Below are positions 1-7,782 of a stretch of DNA of 64,000 bases, piece after piece. Location: NCBI RefSeq assembly GCF_036906915.1, contig NZ_JBAKHX010000005.1, forward strand, positions 124,001 to 188,000, read 5' to 3'. Each line of letters opens with the position of its first letter. The first letter of the stretch is position 1. The notes beneath the pieces are model-generated. The model worked only from the letters and a program-made list of their open reading frames with translations. It did not search any database and was not told where the DNA came from. This stretch comes from Phytohabitans sp036906915. Lineage in GTDB: Bacteria; Actinomycetota; Actinomycetes; Mycobacteriales; Micromonosporaceae. Made by a program: the position numbers and the translations under genes.

Positions 1-246
1 CGCCTGTTCTGTGACGAGGTGCTGCCGCCGGAGGCGCTCGAGGACGCCGTGGCAGCGGCCGCGGAGCGGCTGCGCAACCCGTCGATCGTCGCCAACCGCC
101 GGTTGCTGCTGCACGCCGAGGAACCTCCCGACGCCTTCCGGAGGTACCTGGCGGGGTACGCCTGGGAGCAGGCGAACCTGCTGCACAGCGCAACGCTCAT
201 CGAGAAGTTGGAGCGGACATGGATGGTGCGGCCGCGGAGCCTGTGA
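1..246 (+). CDS. Enoyl-CoA hydratase/isomerase-like protein, C-terminal part
   Basis: Only the last 81 residues are in the window; the frame is open from base 1 and stops with TGA at 244-246. The visible part is an Ala/Leu/Glu-rich helical segment (LEDAVAAAAERLRNPS, then EQANLLHSATLIEKLER) of the kind that closes crotonase-fold proteins. The active-site half lies off the left edge, so the assignment rests on this tail and on the CoA-transferase gene that starts inside it (28-base overlap). A role in making or tailoring an acyl-CoA or beta-hydroxy precursor for the adjacent NRPS is an inference. It could be another helical-tailed enzyme. Confidence 0.5.
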   Translation, partial: RLFCDEVLPPEALEDAVAAAAERLRNPSIVANRRLLLHAEEPPDAFRRYLAGYAWEQANLLHSATLIEKLERTWMVRPRSL

Positions 247-1433
247 CATCGGCCGGCAGCGCCCCTGTGACACCGGCCGGCAGCGCCGGCGTGGCCGGTG
301 GTGGGCCACTCGCGGGGCTGCGGGTCGTGGAGATGGCGGCCGTCGGCCCGGTGCCGTTCGCCGCGATGCTGCTCGCGGACCTCGGTGCCGACGTGGTGAA
401 GGTGGACCGGCCGACCACGGTCGCCGATGCCGGCGGACCGTTGCACCGGGGTCGGCCGTCGGTCGCGGTGGACCTGGCCCACCCCGAGGGCGTGGAGGTT
501 GTGCTGCGGCTCGTCGAGTCCGCGGACATCCTGCTGGAGGGGCAGCGGCCAGGGGTAATGGAAGGGCTCGGCCTCGGTCCGCAGGTGTGCCGGCAACGCA
601 ACCGGCGGCTGGTCTACGGGCGGATGACCGGCTGGGGCCAGACCGGTCCCGCGGCACGTACCGCCGGCCACGACATCAACTTCATCGCGGTCGCGGGGGC
701 GTTGCGGAGTTTCGCCGCGCCCGGTGCGGCCCCGGTACCGCCGCTGAACCTGCTCGGCGACTTCGGTGGTGGCGGGATGCTGCTGGCGTTCGGCGTGATC
801 TGCGCGGTGCTGGAGGCGCGCGGCTCCGGACACGGACAGGTGGTCGATGCGGCGATGGTGGACGGCACCGTGCTGCTGACGACCATGCTGCACGCCATGT
901 TGGCGCGCGGTGAGTGGACCCGCGAACCCGGCACGAACCTGCTCGACGGCGCGGCGCCGTTCTACACCGTGTACGAGACCGCCGACGGCGAGTACGTCAG
1001 TGTCGGTGCTGTCGAGCCGTACCTCTACCGGGTGCTGCTCGACCGGGTCGGCTGGCGGGAGGCGGACCTGCCGGACCGCGACGACCGGTCGCAGTGGCCG
1101 GAGCTGCGGCGTCGGTTCGCGGCGCTGTTCCGGACCCGGACCCGGGACGAGTGGTGCCGGATCTTCGACGGCACCGACGCGTGCGTGACGCCGGTGCTGT
1201 ACGCGGACGAGGCGCCGGACCACCCGCACCACGTCGCTCGCGGCACGTTCGTGACCCACGACGGGACGGTGCAACCGGCGCCGGCGCCGCGGTTCAGCCG
1301 TACCCCCGGCCGTATCCACCGGCCCGCGTCGCTTCCCGGGGCCGACACCGACGAGACGCTCACGGCGTGGGGATTCGACCCGTCGGAGATCGAGTGGTTG
1401 CGCGGCGAGCGTGCGATCGGCGAGCCGCGCTGA
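219..1433 (+). CDS. Family III CoA transferase (CaiB/BaiF, alpha-methylacyl-CoA racemase-like)
   Basis: 404 aa, the normal size for family III CoA transferases and alpha-methylacyl-CoA racemases. Visible family features are the N-terminal GLRVVEMAA start, DLGADVVKVDRP near residue 50, the AVDL strand, RRLVYGRMTGWGQTGP near 130-145, and AGHDINFIA near 150. The last carries the His/Asp used by racemase members; transferase members use a nearby Asp as nucleophile. The ATG at 219 overlaps the upstream crotonase-like gene and has GGAG five bases ahead, so the two are translationally coupled. It could epimerise or transfer CoA on an acyl group that primes or decorates the peptide. Sequence alone does not separate racemase from transferase. 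It converges on the leftward gene ending at 1441, leaving only 7 bases between them. Confidence 0.82.
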   Translation: MDGAAAEPVTSAGSAPVTPAGSAGVAGGGPLAGLRVVEMAAVGPVPFAAMLLADLGADVVKVDRPTTVADAGGPLHRGRPSVAVDLAHPEGVEVVLRLVESADILLEGQRPGVMEGLGLGPQVCRQRNRRLVYGRMTGWGQTGPAARTAGHDINFIAVAGALRSFAAPGAAPVPPLNLLGDFGGGGMLLAFGVICAVLEARGSGHGQVVDAAMVDGTVLLTTMLHAMLARGEWTREPGTNLLDGAAPFYTVYETADGEYVSVGAVEPYLYRVLLDRVGWREADLPDRDDRSQWPELRRRFAALFRTRTRDEWCRIFDGTDACVTPVLYADEAPDHPHHVARGTFVTHDGTVQPAPAPRFSRTPGRIHRPASLPGADTDETLTAWGFDPSEIEWLRGERAIGEPR

Positions 1434-1440
1434 GCGCCGT

Positions 1441-2211
1441 TCAGCTGTACTGCGCCAGCAGTGCCGTGATCCGGGCGCGGGTCGTCTCACTGCGGGGGAT
1501 CTCGGCGGCGGCGACGTCGATCCGGTGGACGTCGACGGCGCCGTCCGGCCATCCCGGTGGGATGTCGGGTGGTCTGTCGGCGCTGTGTATCAGCGCCACC
1601 GCACCGGTGGGTGGCGGTGGTGACGTGTCCATCGTGGCGTGAAGGAAGCCGAACCAGGAACGGTACCGGCGCACCAGCAGGCCGGCGACCGACTCGGCCT
1701 CGTCGCCGAGCGCCGCGACGGCGTCCCGCTGCAGGACGTCGATGATCGCCGGCAGGGTCGGCGGATCCGGGGCGGCCAGCGTGAGATCGGCGCCCAGGTT
1801 GCGGCGAACGGTGGCGAGTTCGGCCTGTACCACGTCCGTGGTCACCCAGGTGGGGTCCACCAGCAGTACCGGGACCGCGGCGCCGGTGCCGCCGGTGTTC
1901 GCGGCGATCATCAGCGCCAGTGTCGCCGTGCTGCAGGTGCCGACTACCGCGGCGGGTCTCAGGTCGGCCACGCGCGTCGCGTAACCGTGCGCCAACGCGG
2001 TCAGCGACGGGGTGGCACCGGTACGGCCGAGGTCGGTGACGGGGTCGATCCGGTGCACGGCGTGGCCGGCGCAGTCGGCGGCCAGCAGATCGCAGACCGT
2101 TCCGGTGGCGGCGAACGCCGCGAAATCGACGACCAGAACCGGCCTGCCGGTGCCGCCGCCGTGCGGTGTCACCGCCAGAACGCTGGTGAGGCCGTCAGCT
2201 GACTCGGTCAC
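1441..2211 (-). CDS. Thioesterase-like alpha/beta-hydrolase with Cys at the nucleophile position
   Basis: 256 aa with a GTG start that overlaps the stop of the upstream thioesterase gene (GTGA). The layout resembles NRPS-linked thioesterases: a strand-rich N-terminus (PVLVVDFAAF), a nucleophile elbow near residue 94 reading VVGTCSTATLAL, then PVLLVDPTWVTTD. The elbow departs from GxSxG: Cys sits where Ser is expected and the final Gly is Thr. A DVHRID segment near the C-terminus could supply the His. Either this is a Cys-nucleophile acyltransferase/thioesterase or a non-catalytic relative. The coupled, co-directional position after the type II thioesterase supports a role in editing or release. 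Homology was judged by pattern only. Confidence 0.55.
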   Translation of the reverse strand: MTESADGLTSVLAVTPHGGGTGRPVLVVDFAAFAATGTVCDLLAADCAGHAVHRIDPVTDLGRTGATPSLTALAHGYATRVADLRPAAVVGTCSTATLALMIAANTGGTGAAVPVLLVDPTWVTTDVVQAELATVRRNLGADLTLAAPDPPTLPAIIDVLQRDAVAALGDEAESVAGLLVRRYRSWFGFLHATMDTSPPPPTGAVALIHSADRPPDIPPGWPDGAVDVHRIDVAAAEIPRSETTRARITALLAQYS

Positions 2212-2960
2212 GCCGGCTCCTCCGACCCGTCGGCGAGCCGCGCGTACAGCGTCGCCAGCACCGGGCTCTCCGGTTCGAAAAGGTAGAAGTGTCCGCCAGG
2301 CACGATGGTGCCTTCAAACTCGCCGGCGGCCTGCGCCTTCCAGGCCCGCACGTCGTCCGGTGCGGCGACCGGGTCGGCATCACCACCGAACGCGAGCACG
2401 GGACACGGCAGCGGCGCCTCCGGGCGGTACCGGTACGTCGCGGCGACGGTGAGGTCGTCCCGCAGCAACGGGAGCATGGCGCCCAGCAGCGCCGCGGAAT
2501 CCGGGTCCGCGGCCGTTTCCGCGTCCAGATACCCCAACTGGTGAAGCAGCGCCTTGAGCTCGGCGTCGTCGCCTGGCGCGCTGGCACTCAGTACCTGCGG
2601 TGCCGGCAGTCCGGACACCGCGAGGAATCGGGGCAGCGGCAGCCCTCGGCGTCGCAGGAGCCGGGTCAGCTCGAACGACACCAACGCACCCATGCTGTGC
2701 CCGAAGAAGGCGTACCGGCGGGTCGTCAGGTCGGCGAGCGCGTCGGCCAGCGCCTCGAGCAGCGGCTCCAGCGTGGTGAAGCGGGACTCGGCCATCCGGT
2801 CCTCGCGGCCCGGCAGCTGTACCGCGACGATCTCGGCGGACACCTGGAACTGCTGCCGCCACCGCCAGAACGTGGAGGCACCGGAACCGGCGTGGGGAAA
2901 GCAGACGAGGGTCGGGGCACCGGGACGCGCCGGTCCGACACGGGTCACCCAGCGAGCCAA
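2208..2960 (-). CDS. Type II thioesterase (NRPS editing)
   Basis: 250 aa alpha/beta-hydrolase of the free-standing thioesterase family, which clears misloaded acyl groups from carrier-protein phosphopantetheine arms. The order of motifs is complete: LVCFPHAGSGAS near the N-terminus, PGREDR, the nucleophile elbow FFGHSMGA, Asp in GGDADPV and His in GGHFYLF near the C-terminus. The frame continues upstream to 3278, but that extension is antisense to NRPS-1 and has no thioesterase character. The TTG at 2960, preceded by GGGAGG with a six-base spacer, gives the expected N-terminus. It heads a two-gene leftward unit, divergent from NRPS-1. Because no synthetase here carries its own thioesterase domain, it could also take part in product release. 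Confidence 0.88.
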   Translation of the reverse strand: MARWVTRVGPARPGAPTLVCFPHAGSGASTFWRWRQQFQVSAEIVAVQLPGREDRMAESRFTTLEPLLEALADALADLTTRRYAFFGHSMGALVSFELTRLLRRRGLPLPRFLAVSGLPAPQVLSASAPGDDAELKALLHQLGYLDAETAADPDSAALLGAMLPLLRDDLTVAATYRYRPEAPLPCPVLAFGGDADPVAAPDDVRAWKAQAAGEFEGTIVPGGHFYLFEPESPVLATLYARLADGSEEPA

Positions 2961-3114
2961 AACCGACCTCCCTTCGTCGCCGCGCCGCCCGAAAGATACC
3001 CGACGGCGCATGTCGAATCCTGCCCACGCGATCACCTTTCCATCGGTCTGGACGCTGCAATTCTTTCGCAAGTTCGCTGCAATGGCGCCGCCGTAACCTG
3101 CTGGACGGTCCTGT
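2961..3114. promoter_or_regulatory. Divergent promoter region between thioesterase and NRPS-1
   Basis: This 154-base gap separates the leftward thioesterase unit from the rightward NRPS operon and is relatively AT-rich on its right side. The octamer GCTGCAAT occurs twice in direct orientation, at 3054-3061 and 3076-3083, a 22-base period or about two helical turns. That spacing suits a dimeric activator. I see no clear -35/-10 pair. The TGCAA core also occurs as an inverted repeat upstream of NRPS-4, so a shared regulator is possible. Confidence 0.4.
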
Positions 3115-6100
3115 GTGGTGGCTATGGGGGACGCAGAAGATGAAATCTCTGAACCGGTGACGAGATCGACGGAAGTGCTGTTGCAGGAGATCTGGGCCCA
3201 GGTTCTGGGCACGGAGTCCGTCGGGCTCGACGACAACCTGTTCGCGTTGGGTGGCCACTCGATCACGGTGGCCCGCATCCTGGCGCGGGTGCGTGACGTC
3301 TTCGGTCAGGAGCTGGACTTCTCCGCGCTGTTCGAGGCACCGACGGTCGCGGCGTTCGCCCGACAACTCGACGCGGCCCGGTCCCAAGGCGTGACCGCAC
3401 CGCGGCTGACGCCGTGCGTCGACGGCACCGCGGCGCCGTTGTCGTCCGCGCAGCGGCGGATGTGGTTCCTCAGCCAACTCGCTCCCGGCAACCCCTTCTA
3501 CAACGCCGAGATGGCGTTCCGGCTGCGGGGGACGGTCGACGTCGGACGGCTGGAACGGGCACTGGCCGCGGTGGTGGCGCGGCACGCGGCGCTGCGGACG
3601 TCGTTCCCGGATGCCGGTGGTCGCCCGCGGCAGGTGGTGGCGGAGGCGGTCGAGGTGCCGCTGCCGGTGATGCAGGTCGCCGACCTGGACGCGGCGCGGG
3701 CCGCCGCCGAGCAATGGTGCCGGCGACCGTTCGACCTCGGGTCCGGTCCGCTGATCCGGGCCGGACTGTTCCGGTGTGCCGCCGACGACCACGTACTGGT
3801 GTTGGTGCTGCACCACATCGTGACCGACGGCTGGTCCATGGGTCTGCTGGTCGACGAGTTCAGCCGGTGGTATGACGCCGACGGTGACCCAGGGCTGCCG
3901 GCACTGCCGGTGCAGTACGCCGACTTCGCCGTGTGGCAGCGGTCGTGGCTCGACGACATGGCGCCGCGGGAACTGCGCTGGTGGCGGGAACGGCTGCGGG
4001 GAGCGCCGGCGGCGATGGCGCTGCCGATCGACCGGGTCCGACCCGCGACCCAGAGTTTCCGTGGCCGGCGGCTGGACGTGGCGTTTCCGCCGGACCTGAT
4101 GGCGGCGGTCGCCCGCGTCGGGCGGGCGGCGACCGCGACGATGTACATGACGCTGTTGGCCGCGTACGCCGTGCTGCTGTCGCGGTTCGGCGCCGGTGAC
4201 GACGTGGTGGTGGGTTCGCCGGCCGCCGGCCGCACCCATCGTGAGCTGGAGCAGCTGATCGGGTTCTTCGTCAACACGTTGGTGCTGCGGGTGGACTGCT
4301 CCGACGATCCGTCGTTTCGCACCCTGGTCGCCAGGGTGAGGCAGCTGACGGTCGGTGCGTACGACCACCAGGACCTGCCGTTCGACCAGTTGGTGGACGA
4401 CCTTGCCCCGTCCCGGGAGCTGAGCCGCAACCCGCTGGTGCAGACGCTGTTCCAGGTCTGGCAACCGGGTCGCGGTGGTGGTGGACTGCCGCGGCTGTCG
4501 GGCGTCACGGCCACCGAGTTCCCGCTCGACCTGGTGACCACGCGACTGGACCTCGAGTTGCACGTCATCGACCACGGTGACGGGCGGTGGACAGGGCGGT
4601 GGGTGTACGCCACCGACCTGTTCTCGGCGTCGACGGTGCGCCGCTTGGCGGACGTGTTTCTGCGGCTGCTGGCGGCCGCCGCTGACGATCCGGACCTGCC
4701 GGTGTCCCGGTTGCCGGTGCTCGACGACGATCAGCGCAGCTGGTTGGCGGCCCGCAACGACACCGCCGTCCCGGTCCCGGACACGACGGTGCCGGAGCTG
4801 GTCGCCGGGCAGGATCCCGGCGCGGTGGCGGTGCTGCGCGGCGGCACCGGGACGACGTACGGGGAGTTGGACCGCCGGGTCGGTGTGCTGGCGGCGGCGC
4901 TGCGCGCCCGTGGCGTCGGCCGGGGGTCGATGGTGGCGATCGGGATGTCGCGCGACTCCGGTCTCCTGGTGGCGATGCTGGCGGTGTGGCGCCTCGCTGC
5001 CGTGTGTGTGCCGCTGGACCCGGACGACCCCGCCGAACGGTGGGAGTTCGTCGTCGGGGACGCCGGTGTGGTGCTGGTGGTGGCGGACGGACCGATCGCG
5101 GGTGTGTCGGCACCGGTGCTGCGGGTCGGTTCCGACGGCATCGTCGCCGCAACGTCCGAGCCGCCGCCTGGGGTGGTGGCCCGGCCCGACGACGCGGCGT
5201 ACGTGCTGTACACGTCCGGATCCACCGGTCGCCCGAAGGGCGTACTGGTGCCGCACCGGGCTGTCGTCAACCTGCTCCGCTGGCACACCGGCTTCCTCCG
5301 GCGGCACGTGGGGGAGCAGGCGTCCCCGCCCGCCCTCGACACCATCGCGAGCACGGCGTACACGTTCGACATCGCGATGGTCGAACTGTTCGGGCCGTTG
5401 ACCGTGGGTGGCCGGGTGGTCCTCGTCGACGATGTGCGGAACCTGGTCGACGGGCTGCCACCGGGCTGCCACCGGGCGATGCTCAACACCGTGCCGTCGG
5501 CGGCGGCGCAGCTCGTCGCGACCGGACTGCCGCGCGGACTCGAGGTGATCGGTCTCGCGGGTGAGCAGCTCCCGCGGGCGCTGGTCGACAAGCTCCACGA
5601 CGAGCCCGACACCCGGCTGGTCATGAACCTGTACGGGCCGACGGAGTGCACGATCTACGCGACCGGTGCCGTGGTCGACGCCGGTGGTGAGCAGCCGCCA
5701 CCGATCGGCGGGCCGGTCGCCAACACCGAGGCGCACGTTCTCGACGTGCACGGGGACCCGGTGCCGGTAGGTGCGCTCGGTGAGCTGTATATCGGCGGTA
5801 CCGGCGTGGCCTGGGGCTACGTGAACCGTCCCGCGCTCACCGCTGAGCGGTTCGTTCCTGACCCGTTCTCGGACCGGGTCGGAGCACGGCTGTACCGGAC
5901 CGGCGATCTGGTGCGGTGGAACACCGACGGGCAGCTGACGTTCCACGGGCGGCTCGACAGCCAGGTCAAGGTCCGGGGCTACCGCATCGAGTGTGGCGAG
6001 GTGGAGTCCTGCCTGTGGGAGCACCCGGCTGTCGGTGAGGTCGCCGTCGTCGACCGGGAGGACCTGCCCGGGGAACGTCGGCTCGTGGGGTACGTGGTGC

Positions 6101-7782
6101 CGAAACGGCGGGCACCAGGCGGGGACCGGCACCCGGATCAGGTGGCGTCGTGGCGGGCGGTATGGGACCAGATCTACCGGCAGGGTGACGTCGGCGACCC
6201 GGCGTTCGACGTCCGCGGCTGGGTCGACAGCCGTACCCGCGAACCGGTGCCGCCGGCGGAGATGCGGGAGTGGCGGGACACGACCGTGGCCCGGATCCGG
6301 CGGCTCGCACCGTCCCGGGTGCTGGAGATCGGATGCGGCAGCGGGCTGCTGATGTGGCCGCTGCTCGCTGGCGGTGACGGGGTCCCGGGCTGCGACGAAT
6401 ACCTGGGCTGTGACATCTCCGCGCCGGTGGTGGCCCAGCTGCAGTCCGAAGTGGACCGCCGCGGGCTGCGTAACGTCACGCTGTTCGAGGCGGATGCGCT
6501 GGCGGCGACGCGGCATCCCGGGGCCCAGGGTGTGGATCTCGTCATCCTCAACTCGGTGTGCCAGTACTTCCCCGACCTCGACTACCTGCGCACCGTGCTG
6601 ACCTCGGTGGCGCGGCTGGTGGCGCCGGGTGGCTGGATCTTCGTCGGGGACATGCGGGACCACACCCTGGCGCCGCTGCACCGGCTGTTCGTGGAGACGG
6701 CTGGGGAACAGCCGCCGAGCGGGCGGGACCTCGCCGTCCGAGTGCAGCGCGGGGTGCTTCGGGAGACCGAACTGACGGTGGCGCCGGCGCTGTTCTGGGG
6801 ACTGCCGGAGACCTGCGAGGCGGTCACCAAGGTCGTCGTCGAGCCGCGCGGTGGGCGGCACGACAACGAGATGACGCTGTTCCGGTACGACGCCTCGCTG
6901 CAGGTGGGGGGAGCGGCGGAGGCCCCCACCGTGACCTGGTTCGACCACCGGGACCTGACCGGTACGCACGCCGGCGTGGAGGTGGTCCTGCGGGGTGCCG
7001 AACCGAAATCCGTCATCGGCGTCCGCGGCATCCCGGATCGGCGGCTCGCCGGCTACCAGCGCACCCTGGCGGGCCTGCGTAACCTGCCCGTCGCGGACGT
7101 CACGGGCTCCGACGTCGAGGAGCTGACGCGGATGGCGGCGGACGCCGGCCGGCAGGTGTGCGTGACCCGACCGGCGGGTGCCGATCCGGCCGAGCCCGGG
7201 ACCGTGTTGGACGCGGTGTTCTGGGTCGGGGACGGGCGGTGGGATCCGCCGGTCGCGGTCCCGGAACCCGTGTCGCTGCCCGACGAGCTGCTGGCCAACC
7301 ACCCCTACACCGCCGGTGACGCGGCCGGTGCGAAGGCGCTCGGGGAGCGGCTCACCCGCTACCTGCGGGCCCGGCTGCCGCGATACGAGGTGCCCTCGGC
7401 GATCGTGCCGGTCACCCGGCTGCCCCGGACGGCATCCGGGAAGGTGGACCGGGAACAGTTGCGGCGCGCACCGGTCCACTGGACGGACACTGCGTTCGGG
7501 TCCGGCGCCGCCGGTGTGGTGCCACCGAGCACCGAACTGGAGCAGCGGCTGTGCGGCGTCTTCGCGGACCTGCTCGGGCTGCCGCCCGCCGAGGTGGGAG
7601 TGGAGCAGAACTTCTTCGCCCTCGGCGGCAACTCCCTGCTCGCCATCGAACTCGTCGCCCGGGCCCGAGACGCTGGCTGCCACATCGGCATCCAAGACGT
7701 GTTCAGCGACCAGACGGTCCGGCAACTCGCCACCCGTGGCACGACCGCGACGGTGGCCCACACCACGCGGGAGGCGGGATGA
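3115..7782 (+). CDS. NRPS-1: PCP-C-A-nMT-PCP
   Basis: 1555 aa synthetase. Domains: an N-terminal carrier (residues 20-85, Ser49 in LGGHS); a condensation domain (110-540) with intact HHIVTDG at 233; an adenylation domain starting near 547 with YTSGSTGRPKG at about 699, NLYGPTE at 838 and YRTGDL at 927; an N-methyltransferase inserted after A8 (about 1005-1240, SAM motif LEIGCGSGL at 1072 and NSVCQYFPDL); A10 ASGKVDR at 1441; and a final carrier (Ser1507 in LGGNS). The insertion position between A8 and A10 is that of NRPS N-methyltransferases, so the incorporated residue should be N-methylated. My reading of the specificity code is D-I-V-N-G-A-L-I-Y-K, which I cannot assign. The leading carrier has no A domain and must be charged in trans. 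GTG at 3115 or ATG at 3124 could start; neither has a strong ribosome site. ATGA coupling joins it to NRPS-2. Confidence 0.93.
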   Translation: MVAMGDAEDEISEPVTRSTEVLLQEIWAQVLGTESVGLDDNLFALGGHSITVARILARVRDVFGQELDFSALFEAPTVAAFARQLDAARSQGVTAPRLTPCVDGTAAPLSSAQRRMWFLSQLAPGNPFYNAEMAFRLRGTVDVGRLERALAAVVARHAALRTSFPDAGGRPRQVVAEAVEVPLPVMQVADLDAARAAAEQWCRRPFDLGSGPLIRAGLFRCAADDHVLVLVLHHIVTDGWSMGLLVDEFSRWYDADGDPGLPALPVQYADFAVWQRSWLDDMAPRELRWWRERLRGAPAAMALPIDRVRPATQSFRGRRLDVAFPPDLMAAVARVGRAATATMYMTLLAAYAVLLSRFGAGDDVVVGSPAAGRTHRELEQLIGFFVNTLVLRVDCSDDPSFRTLVARVRQLTVGAYDHQDLPFDQLVDDLAPSRELSRNPLVQTLFQVWQPGRGGGGLPRLSGVTATEFPLDLVTTRLDLELHVIDHGDGRWTGRWVYATDLFSASTVRRLADVFLRLLAAAADDPDLPVSRLPVLDDDQRSWLAARNDTAVPVPDTTVPELVAGQDPGAVAVLRGGTGTTYGELDRRVGVLAAALRARGVGRGSMVAIGMSRDSGLLVAMLAVWRLAAVCVPLDPDDPAERWEFVVGDAGVVLVVADGPIAGVSAPVLRVGSDGIVAATSEPPPGVVARPDDAAYVLYTSGSTGRPKGVLVPHRAVVNLLRWHTGFLRRHVGEQASPPALDTIASTAYTFDIAMVELFGPLTVGGRVVLVDDVRNLVDGLPPGCHRAMLNTVPSAAAQLVATGLPRGLEVIGLAGEQLPRALVDKLHDEPDTRLVMNLYGPTECTIYATGAVVDAGGEQPPPIGGPVANTEAHVLDVHGDPVPVGALGELYIGGTGVAWGYVNRPALTAERFVPDPFSDRVGARLYRTGDLVRWNTDGQLTFHGRLDSQVKVRGYRIECGEVESCLWEHPAVGEVAVVDREDLPGERRLVGYVVPKRRAPGGDRHPDQVASWRAVWDQIYRQGDVGDPAFDVRGWVDSRTREPVPPAEMREWRDTTVARIRRLAPSRVLEIGCGSGLLMWPLLAGGDGVPGCDEYLGCDISAPVVAQLQSEVDRRGLRNVTLFEADALAATRHPGAQGVDLVILNSVCQYFPDLDYLRTVLTSVARLVAPGGWIFVGDMRDHTLAPLHRLFVETAGEQPPSGRDLAVRVQRGVLRETELTVAPALFWGLPETCEAVTKVVVEPRGGRHDNEMTLFRYDASLQVGGAAEAPTVTWFDHRDLTGTHAGVEVVLRGAEPKSVIGVRGIPDRRLAGYQRTLAGLRNLPVADVTGSDVEELTRMAADAGRQVCVTRPAGADPAEPGTVLDAVFWVGDGRWDPPVAVPEPVSLPDELLANHPYTAGDAAGAKALGERLTRYLRARLPRYEVPSAIVPVTRLPRTASGKVDREQLRRAPVHWTDTAFGSGAAGVVPPSTELEQRLCGVFADLLGLPPAEVGVEQNFFALGGNSLLAIELVARARDAGCHIGIQDVFSDQTVRQLATRGTTATVAHTTREAG

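Noticed and set aside
2961..3278. N-terminal extension of the type II thioesterase
   Set aside because: The extra 106 residues are antisense to the NRPS-1 start and lack thioesterase motifs. TTG at 2960 has a good ribosome site and gives the normal length.
2380..7761. Very long leftward open frame (1793 codons) opposite NRPS-1
   Set aside because: It is antisense to a clear multidomain NRPS and reads as Arg/Pro/His-rich sequence from GC-biased codons in the shadow frame. No domains and no ribosome site.
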